NCBI RefSeq assembly: GCF_014196515.1
Contig: NZ_JACIDV010000002.1
Coordinates: forward strand, 124,001 to 188,000
Origin: Rhizobium skierniewicense
Lineage (GTDB): Bacteria; Pseudomonadota; Alphaproteobacteria; Rhizobiales; Rhizobiaceae
Reading direction: 5' to 3'
DNA: 64,000 nucleotides
The notes under the pieces are model-generated. The model was given only the letters and a program-made list of their open reading frames with translations, was not told the DNA's origin and did not search any database. Below are positions 8,071 to 16,800 of the stretch, piece after piece. The position numbers and the translations under genes were made by a program. The first letter of the stretch is position 1, and each line of letters starts with the position of its first letter.

Positions 8071-11000
8071 GTGCTTCCGGGCTGGGTCATATTCGGATCG
8101 GCGTTTGCCTATATTCTGCTGCTGTTTGCGGTAGCTACCTATGGCGATGCCAAGAGCCGTCAGAAGTCAGCCACTAAAAAGGGCAGGCCCGTCGTCTATG
8201 CGCTGAGCCTTGCGATCTACTGCACCTCCTGGACTTACTTTGGCGGCGTTGGGCTGGCATCCGAACGCGGGCTGGAGTTTCTTGGTATCTACACCGGCCC
8301 GATCCTTGCCTTCACGCTCGGGATGCCCATCCTTCGGCGGATCGTGGAACTGGCGAAAGCCGAGAAGCTGACATCCGTTGCCGACTTCATCGCCGCCCGG
8401 TACGGCAAGAACCCAACGGTGGCGACGCTGGTATCGATCATCGCGCTGGTGGGCGCCATCCCCTATATCGCCTTGCAGCTTAAATCCGTGTCCAACTCGG
8501 TCGCTGCCATGGTGGACCCGAGCGATTACGGCATTGGTAGCGGTAACCTCTATTTTCTTGATCTGCCCCTGCTGGTGACGGTTGTCATGGCCGGGTTTGC
8601 GGTCATTTTCGGAACGCGCCATACCGATGCGACTGAGCATCAGGACGGGCTGATCCTCGCCATATCCATGGAATCAGTGGTGAAGCTGGTGGCGATCTGC
8701 ACGGCGGGCGTCTATGTTGTCTTCTTCCTGTTCGATGGTCCAGCGCAGCTCTGGCGACTGGCGTCGCAGAACACCCAGGTCATGCAGGCCATGTCCTACC
8801 AGACGCCGATCAGCCGTTGGATCGTGCTGACGCTGCTCTCGGCTTTCGCCATCATCCTTTTACCGCGCCAGTTCCACGTCACAGTGGTGGAGAACCGCAC
8901 GCCGAACGAGTTGCGCATGGCGGGGCTGCTGTTTCCGCTCTACCTCATTGCCATCAACATCTTCGTATTGCCGATTGCCATTGCCGGTCTGCTGACGCTG
9001 GGTGGCAATGGCGACGCCGACCTTTATGTGCTGCAATTACCCTTGGTCAACCAGATGCCGGTGGTGTCGCTTATCACCTTTATTGGCGGCTTTTCGGCGG
9101 CGACGGCCATGGTCATCGTTGCCTCTGTCGCCTTGTCCATCATGGTGTCGAACGACATTCTGATGCCGATTTTCCTGCGGCAGAAATTGTTACATCGCTC
9201 GTCGCATCGCGATGATTTTGCCAAGACCCTGCTCAACATACGCCGCACTGCGATTTTTGCGGTTCTTTTGCTTGGCTATGCCTATTATCGCGCGGCAGAC
9301 AGCGCGTCTGGCCTCGCATCGATCGGCCTGCTGGCCTTTGCAGCCATTGCGCAAATGGCACCGTCACTGTTGGGCGGGCTCATATGGCGTCGTGCCAATG
9401 CGCGTGGTGCCATAGCAGGCTTGAGTTCAGGCTTCCTCATCTGGGGCTATCTCCTCTTTCTCCCGAGTCTTGGCGGGCCTGATAACTCCCATATTGCGGC
9501 CACTGTCTTGAGCTTCCTGTTCCCCGGAACGACACTGTTCAACGGTCCAGGCGCCGATCCGCTTGTCAATGCCGTCACACTCAGTCTGCTGATCAATTGC
9601 GCCGCATTTGTGCTTGGATCTCTGTCGCGTAATCCGCGTCCGGTGGAGCGCATCCAGTCCGGCATTTTCGTCAAACGGCATTCCAAATCGCAATTTGCGA
9701 CCCGTGGCTGGAAAACGCGTGTCAGTGTGGGCGATCTGAAGACGGCCGTTGCGCGCTATCTCGGCGAAGAAAGGATGTTGCGCTCGCTGTCGGCTTACGA
9801 AAAGACGGCGGGCCGAAAGCTGGAGGACGATCAACCGGCGGACATGGCGCTCATCCATTTTTCCGAACAATTGTTGGGCAGCGCCATCGGCTCGTCCTCG
9901 GCGCGGTTGGTATTGTCGCTGATCCTGCAAAAGGCAGAAGATACCAGCGCCGACACTGTCTGGCTGCTGGATCAGGCCAGCGAAGCGCTGCAATATAATC
10001 AGGACATGCTTCAAACCGCGCTGGCGCAAATGGACCAGGGCATCGCCGTATTCGACAGCTCCCAGCAACTGACCATCTGGAACCGGCGCTTCCGCACCCT
10101 GCTCGATCTGCCGGAGCAGTTCGGGAGGGTAGGACTGCCGCTCAACGAGATCGTGGCCATGCTGGAGGAGCGTGGTGATATCGCGGCGGGCCAGCAGGCG
10201 CACACCATAGATCTGTTTCTGACGATGGACATGCCGTTTTCGCTTGTGTTGGCGGGTGGTGCACGCATTATCGAAGTGCGCTCCAACGCCATGCCGGACA
10301 AGGGTATTGTCGCCACCTTCACCGATATCACCCAGCGTGTGGCCAGCGACCAAGCGCTCAAGCAGGCCAATGAAACGCTGGAGCAACGTGTGGAGGAACG
10401 GACCGGCGAATTGACACGTGTAAACCGTGAGTTGGCCGAAGCGCGTGCGGCAGCTGATGATGCCAATATCGGCAAGACCCGTTTTTTTGCCGCAGCGGGT
10501 CACGATATTCTTCAGCCCCTGAATGCTGCCCGGCTGTACTCGTCGGCGCTTGTCGAGCGGGTCGGGGCGTCTGAAAACGGCTCTCTCGTCCAGAATATCG
10601 ACTCCGCACTGGAATCGGTGGAAACCATTCTCGGCGCGGTTCTCGACATATCCCGTCTCGATACCGGCTCGATGAAGCCACGTGTGGCGTCCGTAGCGCT
10701 GACTGATCTGTTCAAACGCATCGAGACGGATTTTGCGCCGATGGCGCGGGAAAGGAACCTCGAACTCATCGTCATGCCCACATCTCTGACGGTAAAATCC
10801 GATATCAATCTGCTGCGACGGCTCGTTCAGAACCTCGTATCCAATGCCATCAAATATACGGTGACCGGTAAGGTCGTTGTCGGCGTCCGTCGCCGTGGGA
10901 AGGAGGCGGTCATTCAGGTGTCGGATTCCGGCATCGGTATTCCGTCCTCCAAGTTCCGCACCATCTTCAAGGAGTTTGCGCGGCTTGACGAAGGGGCAAA

Positions 11001-11580
11001 GACGGCGGCAGGGCTTGGCTTGGGCCTGTCGATTGTGGACCGCCTGTCACGCATTCTGCATCACCCCGTCCACCTGTCGTCCGTTCAGGGCAAAGGCACG
11101 ACGTTTCGCGTTCACCTGCCGCGCGAGCTTATCCATGGTCGTCAATCAAAGATCTTGGAGCGCAATGCCCCGCGAGCGATTGCGCAGCAAATGAGGGGCT
11201 TTCGTATCCTGTGCATCGACAATGAACCGAAGATATTGGAAGGCATGGCCCTGTTGATGTCCGGTTGGGGGTGTGAGGTGCAACAGGCAGCCTCGCTTGC
11301 CTCGATCGATGAGAGAGCGGCGCGCCACACCGAGCCTCCAGATATGATCATCGCCGATTATCATCTTGACGATGGCGATGGCGTAAATGCGGTGCTTCGG
11401 CTCCGACGCATGTATCAGAGAGATATTCCTGCGCTGCTCATCACCGCCGACCGCACGCCGGACGTCCGGATGCAGGCGGAAAAAGAGGGGATTGCCGTGC
11501 AGCATAAGCCTGTCCGGCCGGCAGCTCTTCGCGCCTACATCAACCAGGTGTTCAGCGTGACGCGGGCAGCGGCAGAGTAA
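8071..11580 (+). CDS. Symporter-domain hybrid sensor histidine kinase/response regulator
   Basis: A 1,169-residue membrane sensor kinase. Residues 1 to about 520 form a sodium:solute symporter-like (PutP/SSS) domain of many membrane helices, which may sense or carry a small solute. A PAS-type domain follows (about 650-760, with ALAQMDQGIAVFDSSQQLTI), then a coiled coil (TLEQRVEERTGELTRVNREL). The HisKA domain has phospho-acceptor His811 in FFAAAGHDILQPLNAARL. The ATPase has NLVSNAIKYT (N box) and SDSGIGIP (G1). A C-terminal receiver has Asp1096 in IIADYHLDDGDGVN. The arrangement matches the NahK/ErcS family. The GTG start is inferred from the N-terminal membrane helix. No cognate regulator is adjacent. 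The ligand is unknown. Confidence 0.9.
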   Translation: MLPGWVIFGSAFAYILLLFAVATYGDAKSRQKSATKKGRPVVYALSLAIYCTSWTYFGGVGLASERGLEFLGIYTGPILAFTLGMPILRRIVELAKAEKLTSVADFIAARYGKNPTVATLVSIIALVGAIPYIALQLKSVSNSVAAMVDPSDYGIGSGNLYFLDLPLLVTVVMAGFAVIFGTRHTDATEHQDGLILAISMESVVKLVAICTAGVYVVFFLFDGPAQLWRLASQNTQVMQAMSYQTPISRWIVLTLLSAFAIILLPRQFHVTVVENRTPNELRMAGLLFPLYLIAINIFVLPIAIAGLLTLGGNGDADLYVLQLPLVNQMPVVSLITFIGGFSAATAMVIVASVALSIMVSNDILMPIFLRQKLLHRSSHRDDFAKTLLNIRRTAIFAVLLLGYAYYRAADSASGLASIGLLAFAAIAQMAPSLLGGLIWRRANARGAIAGLSSGFLIWGYLLFLPSLGGPDNSHIAATVLSFLFPGTTLFNGPGADPLVNAVTLSLLINCAAFVLGSLSRNPRPVERIQSGIFVKRHSKSQFATRGWKTRVSVGDLKTAVARYLGEERMLRSLSAYEKTAGRKLEDDQPADMALIHFSEQLLGSAIGSSSARLVLSLILQKAEDTSADTVWLLDQASEALQYNQDMLQTALAQMDQGIAVFDSSQQLTIWNRRFRTLLDLPEQFGRVGLPLNEIVAMLEERGDIAAGQQAHTIDLFLTMDMPFSLVLAGGARIIEVRSNAMPDKGIVATFTDITQRVASDQALKQANETLEQRVEERTGELTRVNRELAEARAAADDANIGKTRFFAAAGHDILQPLNAARLYSSALVERVGASENGSLVQNIDSALESVETILGAVLDISRLDTGSMKPRVASVALTDLFKRIETDFAPMARERNLELIVMPTSLTVKSDINLLRRLVQNLVSNAIKYTVTGKVVVGVRRRGKEAVIQVSDSGIGIPSSKFRTIFKEFARLDEGAKTAAGLGLGLSIVDRLSRILHHPVHLSSVQGKGTTFRVHLPRELIHGRQSKILERNAPRAIAQQMRGFRILCIDNEPKILEGMALLMSGWGCEVQQAASLASIDERAARHTEPPDMIIADYHLDDGDGVNAVLRLRRMYQRDIPALLITADRTPDVRMQAEKEGIAVQHKPVRPAALRAYINQVFSVTRAAAE

Positions 11581-11586
11581 AGCGAA

Positions 11587-11614
11587 AAAGGCCGCCCGTC
11601 ATCGGGCGGCCTTT
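11587..11614. terminator. Bidirectional terminator between hybrid kinase and chemoreceptor
   Basis: A perfect 12-bp inverted repeat (11587-11598 with 11603-11614, AAAGGCCGCCCG and its complement) with a TCAT loop. It has A residues on one side and T residues on the other, so it can stop transcription from both convergent genes. Confidence 0.85.
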
Positions 11615-11642
11615 CAAGTCTATTGAGCAATCAGTGAGAGGC

Positions 11643-13487
11643 TTATGCAGCGCGGTCGTAGCGGGCCTGCTGCTGGTTTGGCTGGCCGATCTGGAAGCGT
11701 TGGACCAGTCCAAGCAGAGCTTCGACCTCTTCCGATAGCATCTGGGTCGCCGCGCTGGACTCTTCCGCCATAGCGGCGTTCTGCTGGGTCATCTGGTCCA
11801 TCTGATTGACGGAGCCATTGACTTCCTGAAGCGCGGACGACTGGTCGGCCGTTGCCGTTGCGATGGTTTCAACGTGCTTGCTGACGACGACGATCTGCTG
11901 GCTGATGTCCGACAGAACCTGTCCTGCTTCCTGTACCAGATGAGCGCCTGTGCCGACTTCGTTGGTGGACTGGTTGATCAGCGTTTTGATTTCGCGGGCG
12001 GCATCGGCCGAACGCTGGGCAAGCTCGCGAACTTCCTGCGCCACAACGGCAAAGCCCTTGCCAGCTTCACCGGCACGCGCAGCCTCGATACCGGCATTCA
12101 ACGCCAGAAGGTTGGTCTGGAAGGCGATGTCGTCGATGACCTCGATGATCTGCTCGATCTTCTTGGAAGCATCTTCGATACGGCCCATCGCGTCGATGGC
12201 GTTCTTGACCACTGAGCCAGAGCTATCGGCACTCTTTTGCGTGATGCGAACCGCCTGATTTGCTTCACGGGCACGTTCGGCAGAGGATTTTACGGTAACA
12301 GTGATTTCCTCAACAGCGGCTGCGGTCTGTTCCAGTGAGGCAGCCTGTGATTCCGTGCGCCGCGACAAGTCGTTGGAAGATTCGCGCATCTCCATGCCAT
12401 TGGTCTGGATCACAAGCGTTCTATCGCGGATTTGCGCCAGAACGTCTTTCAGATTGGCAAGCGAGTTGTTGAAGTCCGAGCGCAACTGTTCCAGGCGACC
12501 GGAGAACGGCGTATCGATCGTCTGCGTCAGGTCACCCTGAGAAAGACGGGCAAGACCACCAGCAAGCTGGTTGACCGCATAATCGATCTGGCGGTCCGTT
12601 TCCCGCTTTTCAGCGTCGTTGCGGTTACGTTCAGCCTCAGCCTCGGCCCGTTCCTCGACGCTGCGGCCTTCCATGACCAGCTTTTCGTGCGCGTTGTCGC
12701 GGAAGACTTCCAGTGCACGTGCGATGTTACCAAACTCATTTTTACGTTCGGTGTAGGGAATATCGGTGTCAAGCTTGCCTTCCGACAACGACTTGACCGC
12801 ATTCGTCAGCAGGCCGAGGGGGCGGAGCGACCGGTTGATGGCGAAGTAGCCGAGCAGACCGAACACGACCATGACGCCAACGCCGCAACACAGCACGATG
12901 TTACGCAATCCGTCGATATGAGACTGGTAAACGGCCATCGGAACGCCAACGAAGAGAATCCCGACCGTGTTGCCGGACTTGTTGAGGACGGGAAGATAGC
13001 CCGTCATGTAGTCCGTGCCAAAAAGCCTCGCTTGTCCAAAGTAGGACTCGCCCTTTGCCATTTTGGCATAGGCAGGATGATCAAGCGCAAGTTTGGTGCC
13101 GACAGCGCGTTCGCCCTTCTCGTTTTTTACGTTGGTCGAGATACGCGTGTAATCGGTGCCCTGGGTCTGGAAGACGGTGGCAACACCACCATTGGCGGTA
13201 CCTGTACGATCCACGAGGTCGAAATCAAGCAGCGTTCCGATGCTGGGTCTGCTGACAGATTTCAAATCGCCATTTTCGATAGCAACCGTCGCACCACCGA
13301 CTTTCATCTCATAGAGAATAGCCATGCTTCTGACAGCACGACGCGTGTCCATGAGTGCGCTCTCCATCACGTCTTGCTTCAGACGGATGTAGGTCGAAGT
13401 ACCAACGGCAAAAATGCCAAGAAAAATAAGCGCGATAGTCAGACAAACCATCTGAACAACTATCGATCTCGAAAAGAAACTCGTCAT
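11643..13487 (-). CDS. Methyl-accepting chemotaxis protein with single Cache sensor domain
   Basis: Transmembrane chemoreceptor that would feed CheA. The ATG at 13487 with GGGGA six bases upstream gives 614 residues; an upstream GTG at 13520 is weaker. Order: membrane helix 1 (residues 5-30, VQMVCLTIALIFLGIFAVG), a periplasmic Cache_3-type domain (about 35-180, ending in GNTVGILFVGVPM), membrane helix 2 (IVLCCGVGVMVVFGLLGYFAI), HAMP, then the signalling domain. The hairpin tip carries [33 protein letters not shown]-type sequence, the strict MCP signature. The C-terminus (RYDRAA) lacks a CheR-tethering pentapeptide such as NWETF. It stands alone, separate from the che operon. Confidence 0.95.
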   Translation of the reverse strand: MTSFFSRSIVVQMVCLTIALIFLGIFAVGTSTYIRLKQDVMESALMDTRRAVRSMAILYEMKVGGATVAIENGDLKSVSRPSIGTLLDFDLVDRTGTANGGVATVFQTQGTDYTRISTNVKNEKGERAVGTKLALDHPAYAKMAKGESYFGQARLFGTDYMTGYLPVLNKSGNTVGILFVGVPMAVYQSHIDGLRNIVLCCGVGVMVVFGLLGYFAINRSLRPLGLLTNAVKSLSEGKLDTDIPYTERKNEFGNIARALEVFRDNAHEKLVMEGRSVEERAEAEAERNRNDAEKRETDRQIDYAVNQLAGGLARLSQGDLTQTIDTPFSGRLEQLRSDFNNSLANLKDVLAQIRDRTLVIQTNGMEMRESSNDLSRRTESQAASLEQTAAAVEEITVTVKSSAERAREANQAVRITQKSADSSGSVVKNAIDAMGRIEDASKKIEQIIEVIDDIAFQTNLLALNAGIEAARAGEAGKGFAVVAQEVRELAQRSADAAREIKTLINQSTNEVGTGAHLVQEAGQVLSDISQQIVVVSKHVETIATATADQSSALQEVNGSVNQMDQMTQQNAAMAEESSAATQMLSEEVEALLGLVQRFQIGQPNQQQARYDRAA

Positions 13488-13717
13488 ACTATGTCCCCGA
13501 GAAATACTGAATTTTGCCACAATGCAGAAAAAAAGTTAAAATTCACGGAACGTGTTTGTGCGTCAATATTTTGTGTGATTTCGCGGTGAAATTGACTTAT
13601 TGGTACTAAATATTGAAATAATTGTATTCTTGCTTCTTTAAGGCTGACATTTTGATCAGTCAGGAACAGATGCTGCTTCCTGTCAGTGCAGAGTAAAGGT
13701 GTTATTTTGAATTCGCC

Positions 13718-14062
13718 TCAAAGGCTTTGACGACTGTTCGGATCCTGCTCGGCACGGTCGCGGTAAAGGGCGGCACGGCCCAATAGCATTAAAGAAACAG
13801 GCGTGGTGACGGTCATGAAAATACCGATGAAGATTTCCTGAAACACCGGGCGTTCGCCTGACACCGAAAAATAGATGACCGATGCGATGACGATGCCGCC
13901 TGTTCCCCAGCTGGTGCCAAGAGTTGGGGCGTGCAGGCGTTCATAGAAGCTCTGCAACTTGGCAAAGCCGATCGTTCCGATGAGCGTGAGGGATGAACCA
14001 AGCAGAACGAAAAAGGCGACGAGGATGGCGGCCCAGAGGGGGAATTCGGCGGCGCTGTTCAT
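13718..14062 (-). CDS. phaG: Na+(K+)/H+ antiporter subunit G (MrpG/PhaG)
   Basis: Smallest peripheral membrane subunit of the Mrp-type multisubunit cation/proton antiporter, and the last gene of a six-gene operon on the minus strand. The 114-residue product has three membrane segments (AILVAFFVLLGSSLTLIGTIGF, GIVIASVIYFS, and IFMTVTTPVSLMLLGRAA) and the conserved FYERLHAPT motif of MrpG. It overlaps the phaF stop by four bases (ATGA), showing translational coupling. Mrp antiporters export Na+ or K+ for pH and salt tolerance; in S. meliloti the homologous pha genes are needed for growth at high K+ and nodule invasion. Confidence 0.93.
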   Translation of the reverse strand: MNSAAEFPLWAAILVAFFVLLGSSLTLIGTIGFAKLQSFYERLHAPTLGTSWGTGGIVIASVIYFSVSGERPVFQEIFIGIFMTVTTPVSLMLLGRAALYRDRAEQDPNSRQSL

Positions 14063-14340
14063 TCGATCACCTCTCCACGCATCATGAATTTTGAAAGTGC
14101 CACGGTCGATACGAATCCTAGAATAGCGATCAGCAGGGCGGCGGTGAAATAGACGTCGTTGCCGGTGCGAAGCCCAAACAGCAGAACCAACAGCATGGCG
14201 CTGACATAAAGCGTATCGACGCCGAGGACCCGGTCCTGCGCGCGCGGGCCGATGGCGATGCGATAGACGGATAGCGCCATGGCGATTGCAAGAAACAACT
14301 GGGCGATCGAGAACGACCAGAAAAGGATAACCGAACTCAT
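14059..14340 (-). CDS. phaF: Na+(K+)/H+ antiporter subunit F (MrpF/PhaF)
   Basis: Small membrane subunit of the Mrp antiporter. The 93-residue product has three predicted membrane segments and the family motif YRIAIGPRAQDRVLGVDTLY (conserved GP..DR..A.D in MrpF). It overlaps both neighbours by four bases. MrpF is a bile-salt/cation-transport-related subunit in some bacteria, but here its role is inferred only as part of the complex. Confidence 0.93.
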   Translation of the reverse strand: MSSVILFWSFSIAQLFLAIAMALSVYRIAIGPRAQDRVLGVDTLYVSAMLLVLLFGLRTGNDVYFTAALLIAILGFVSTVALSKFMMRGEVIE

Positions 14341-14825
14341 TCGAATATCTCCATCAGCAATTTTTCATAACGGCCTTTGATGAGGTTATGCCAATAGGCC
14401 TCATTCATTTCGTCCAATACGTGGATCAAAAGCGTGCCTTGAGACGAATTATACTCAAGCCAGGCGCTTCCGGGTGCTGCTGTGAGCACCACGGCCAGAA
14501 TCGAAAGCCCCATCGGGTCTCGGAGTTCAAGAGGCAGCGTCAGGAAGCCCGAGCGTATCTTTCGATCGCGCCGGAACAGGATGATCGCTGCAACCGTGAT
14601 GTTGGAGCGGATGATATCGTAAAGGACGATGAACGTCAGCTTCACCAGCAGATGCCAGTTTCGAATGCGCGGTTTCGGTGGGCGCAGGGACGCCATGGCC
14701 CAGGACGCCAAGATGGCGACGATGGTACCCAGCAACAGATGACCAGTCGAGAAGCCATTGATCGTCAGCCAGAAGAAGATGAGCGAAAGTGTCAGCAGCG
14801 GATAGGGCAGGATACGGGTGATCAT
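14337..14825 (-). CDS. phaE: Na+(K+)/H+ antiporter subunit E (MrpE/PhaE)
   Basis: Membrane subunit of the Mrp antiporter needed for assembly. The 162-residue product has two to three N-terminal membrane segments (LPYPLLTLSLIFFWLTING and HLLLGTIVAILASWAMASL), the MrpE motif VKLTFIVLYDIIRSNITVA, and the C-terminal LTAAPGSAWLEYNSSQGTLL containing the conserved TPGT-like/PGS turn. It overlaps phaD and phaF by four bases each. Confidence 0.93.
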   Translation of the reverse strand: MITRILPYPLLTLSLIFFWLTINGFSTGHLLLGTIVAILASWAMASLRPPKPRIRNWHLLVKLTFIVLYDIIRSNITVAAIILFRRDRKIRSGFLTLPLELRDPMGLSILAVVLTAAPGSAWLEYNSSQGTLLIHVLDEMNEAYWHNLIKGRYEKLLMEIFE

Positions 14826-16468
14826 GGCGCTGACCCCTGACCGTTATCGGCCCTCGGAGCAGACATCACGCCTTGAATATAGCTTTCGGGAAGACTGCCG
14901 ATACGTGCCGTTTCCTGCAGGTACCTCATGACGGGACCGGCTGCGATGGTCATTGCCAACGTTAAGGCCAACAGCATCAGGACAGGCGCGATTTCAATGA
15001 CGAGAACACGCGGTACAGTCCCTTCAAGTGACCCCCAGAAGGTACGAATACCGGCGCGCGTCATGGAAATCAGCGCGGCCAAGCCCGAGAAGACGATGAG
15101 GAAGACGAGCCACCACGAGAGCGTCGAGACCGTATCGTTGGCGCCCAATCCTGATGGATTGAGGATGGCAGATAGCATCGAGAACTTGGCGATGAAGCCG
15201 GATAATGGTGGCAGGCCAGCCAGAAGAATACCACAGGCTGCGAAACAGACGCCGAGCACCGCCATGGTGCCGGGCATGGTAACGCCGACCTCGTCTTCTT
15301 CTTCGTCCTCTTCACCTTCGCCGTAAGCTTCCATCGTCACAGCCAAAACGTTGGCACCGGCGTCCTGCCCGCGCTCGACGAGTTCGATCAGCATGAAAAA
15401 GGCGCTGGTCGTCAGTGTCGAACTGATGAGGTAATACAGCGCACCGGAGGCAACAAGGGGATTGCCCGTTCCCATCGCAGCCAGAAGCGTTCCCGAGGAC
15501 ACGAGAACAGAAAAGCCGGCAAGGCGGCCAAGCGCCTGTGAGGCTAGCACCCCGATGGTGCCGAACACGATGGTGGCGATGCCGCCGACCAGAAGCGCAT
15601 CATGACCGAAACCCGCCGAAGCGCCCGCCGTCTCTCCGAACAGGAGGAAGGACAGGCGCGCGATGATGTAGATTCCAACCTTGCTCATGATGGCGAAAAT
15701 GGCGGCTACAGGTGCCGATGCGGCGGTGTAGGCCGTGGGTAGCCAGAAATTCAAAGGCCACATGCCGGCCTTGACCAGGAAGGCTACGCCAAGCACGGCC
15801 GCGCCGGTTTCCAGCAGCATGCGCTGATCCGGGTTGAGACCTGCAATGCGCTGTGCCAGATCACCCATGTTGAGGGTGCCGGTGACGCCATAGATGAGGC
15901 TGACGCCGATCAGGAAAAACAGGGCCGCAACAAGATTTATGGCGATGTAATGCAGGCCGGCCTTGACGCGCAACGGCCCGGAGCCGTGCAATAGGAGGCC
16001 ATAGGAGGCTGCCAGCATGACCTCGAAGAAGACAAACAGGTTGAACAGATCGCCGGTCAGGAATGCGCCGTTCACGCCCATCAGCATCAGATGAAAAAGT
16101 GAATGGAAATGCGCACCTGCTTTGTGCCACTTCGCCAGCGAGTAGATGAGTGAGGGAATGGCGAGCAGCGCCATCAGCAGTACCATAAGGCCGGAAAGCC
16201 GGTCCGCGACCAGCACGATACCGAAGGGCGCAGGCCAGTTGCCGAGAAGATAGACGCCGGTCGAAATGACGGCAGCAACTTCCGTGTTGATCGTCGAATT
16301 GACCTCGATGAACAGGGTGACGGCAACCGCCAGCAGAATGAAGGTCGAGATGAGGCTGACGGCGGCTTTCGTGGAGCGCTTGCGCTCGTCGATGAACAGC
16401 AGGATGGCGCCAGTCATCAGCGGCACCAATATCGGCGCAACGACGATGTGAGCGGGAAAGGAATTCAC
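14822..16468 (-). CDS. phaD: Na+(K+)/H+ antiporter subunit D (MrpD/PhaD)
   Basis: Large antiporter-like subunit related to NuoN/NuoM of respiratory complex I, with about 14 membrane helices; it carries protons across the membrane. The 548-residue product has FEVMLAASYGLL (conserved Glu in a membrane helix), VKAGMWPLNFWLPTAYTAASAPVAA (conserved Lys and Pro-rich motif of the MrpA/D and NuoL/M/N family), and LAGLPPLSGFIAKF. A short acidic insert GEGEEDEEEDEVG near residues 385-397 sits in a loop and is unusual. It overlaps phaC and phaE. Confidence 0.95.
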   Translation of the reverse strand: MNSFPAHIVVAPILVPLMTGAILLFIDERKRSTKAAVSLISTFILLAVAVTLFIEVNSTINTEVAAVISTGVYLLGNWPAPFGIVLVADRLSGLMVLLMALLAIPSLIYSLAKWHKAGAHFHSLFHLMLMGVNGAFLTGDLFNLFVFFEVMLAASYGLLLHGSGPLRVKAGLHYIAINLVAALFFLIGVSLIYGVTGTLNMGDLAQRIAGLNPDQRMLLETGAAVLGVAFLVKAGMWPLNFWLPTAYTAASAPVAAIFAIMSKVGIYIIARLSFLLFGETAGASAGFGHDALLVGGIATIVFGTIGVLASQALGRLAGFSVLVSSGTLLAAMGTGNPLVASGALYYLISSTLTTSAFFMLIELVERGQDAGANVLAVTMEAYGEGEEDEEEDEVGVTMPGTMAVLGVCFAACGILLAGLPPLSGFIAKFSMLSAILNPSGLGANDTVSTLSWWLVFLIVFSGLAALISMTRAGIRTFWGSLEGTVPRVLVIEIAPVLMLLALTLAMTIAAGPVMRYLQETARIGSLPESYIQGVMSAPRADNGQGSAP

Positions 16469-16800
16469 TTCGTTTCCCTCCCGTCGACATGGTCAGTGCC
16501 GGTCAGTCCGCGTGCTGCCAGGAGGACGACGAGAAAGAGTGCGGTCGTTGCAAAGCCGATGACGATGGCTGTCAGCACGAGTGCTTGCGGAACGGGATCC
16601 GCCAAGGTCGACGTGATGACACCCTCAAGCAGCAAGGGCGGTGCATTCGTTTTGATGCCGCCAACGCCGAAGATGAAGAGGTTGACGGCGTAGGACAGAA
16701 GCGAAAGACCGATGATGACCTGATAGGTGCGGGGACGCAGGATGAGCCAGACACCAGATCCGGTCATCACACCGATCCCCAGGGCAAGAATGAGTTCCAT
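16465..16800 (-). CDS. phaC: Na+(K+)/H+ antiporter subunit C (MrpC/PhaC)
   Basis: NuoK-like membrane subunit. The 111-residue product has three membrane helices with MELILALGIGVMTGSGVWLI, the conserved YQVIIGLSLLSYAVNLFIF, and DPVPQALVLTAIVIGFATTAL; the DP.PQALVLTAIVI segment is the MrpC/NuoK signature with its membrane Gln/Thr cluster. Its ATG overlaps the stop of phaA by one base (TAATG). Confidence 0.95.
   Translation of the reverse strand: MELILALGIGVMTGSGVWLILRPRTYQVIIGLSLLSYAVNLFIFGVGGIKTNAPPLLLEGVITSTLADPVPQALVLTAIVIGFATTALFLVVLLAARGLTGTDHVDGRETK

Noticed and set aside
9427-10503. 358-residue open frame on the minus strand
   Set aside because: Antisense to the hybrid kinase; no motif and no ribosome-binding site.
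12432-13589. 385-residue open frame on the plus strand
   Set aside because: It lies opposite the chemoreceptor gene and has no recognisable domain; it is a shadow of the minus-strand coding sequence.
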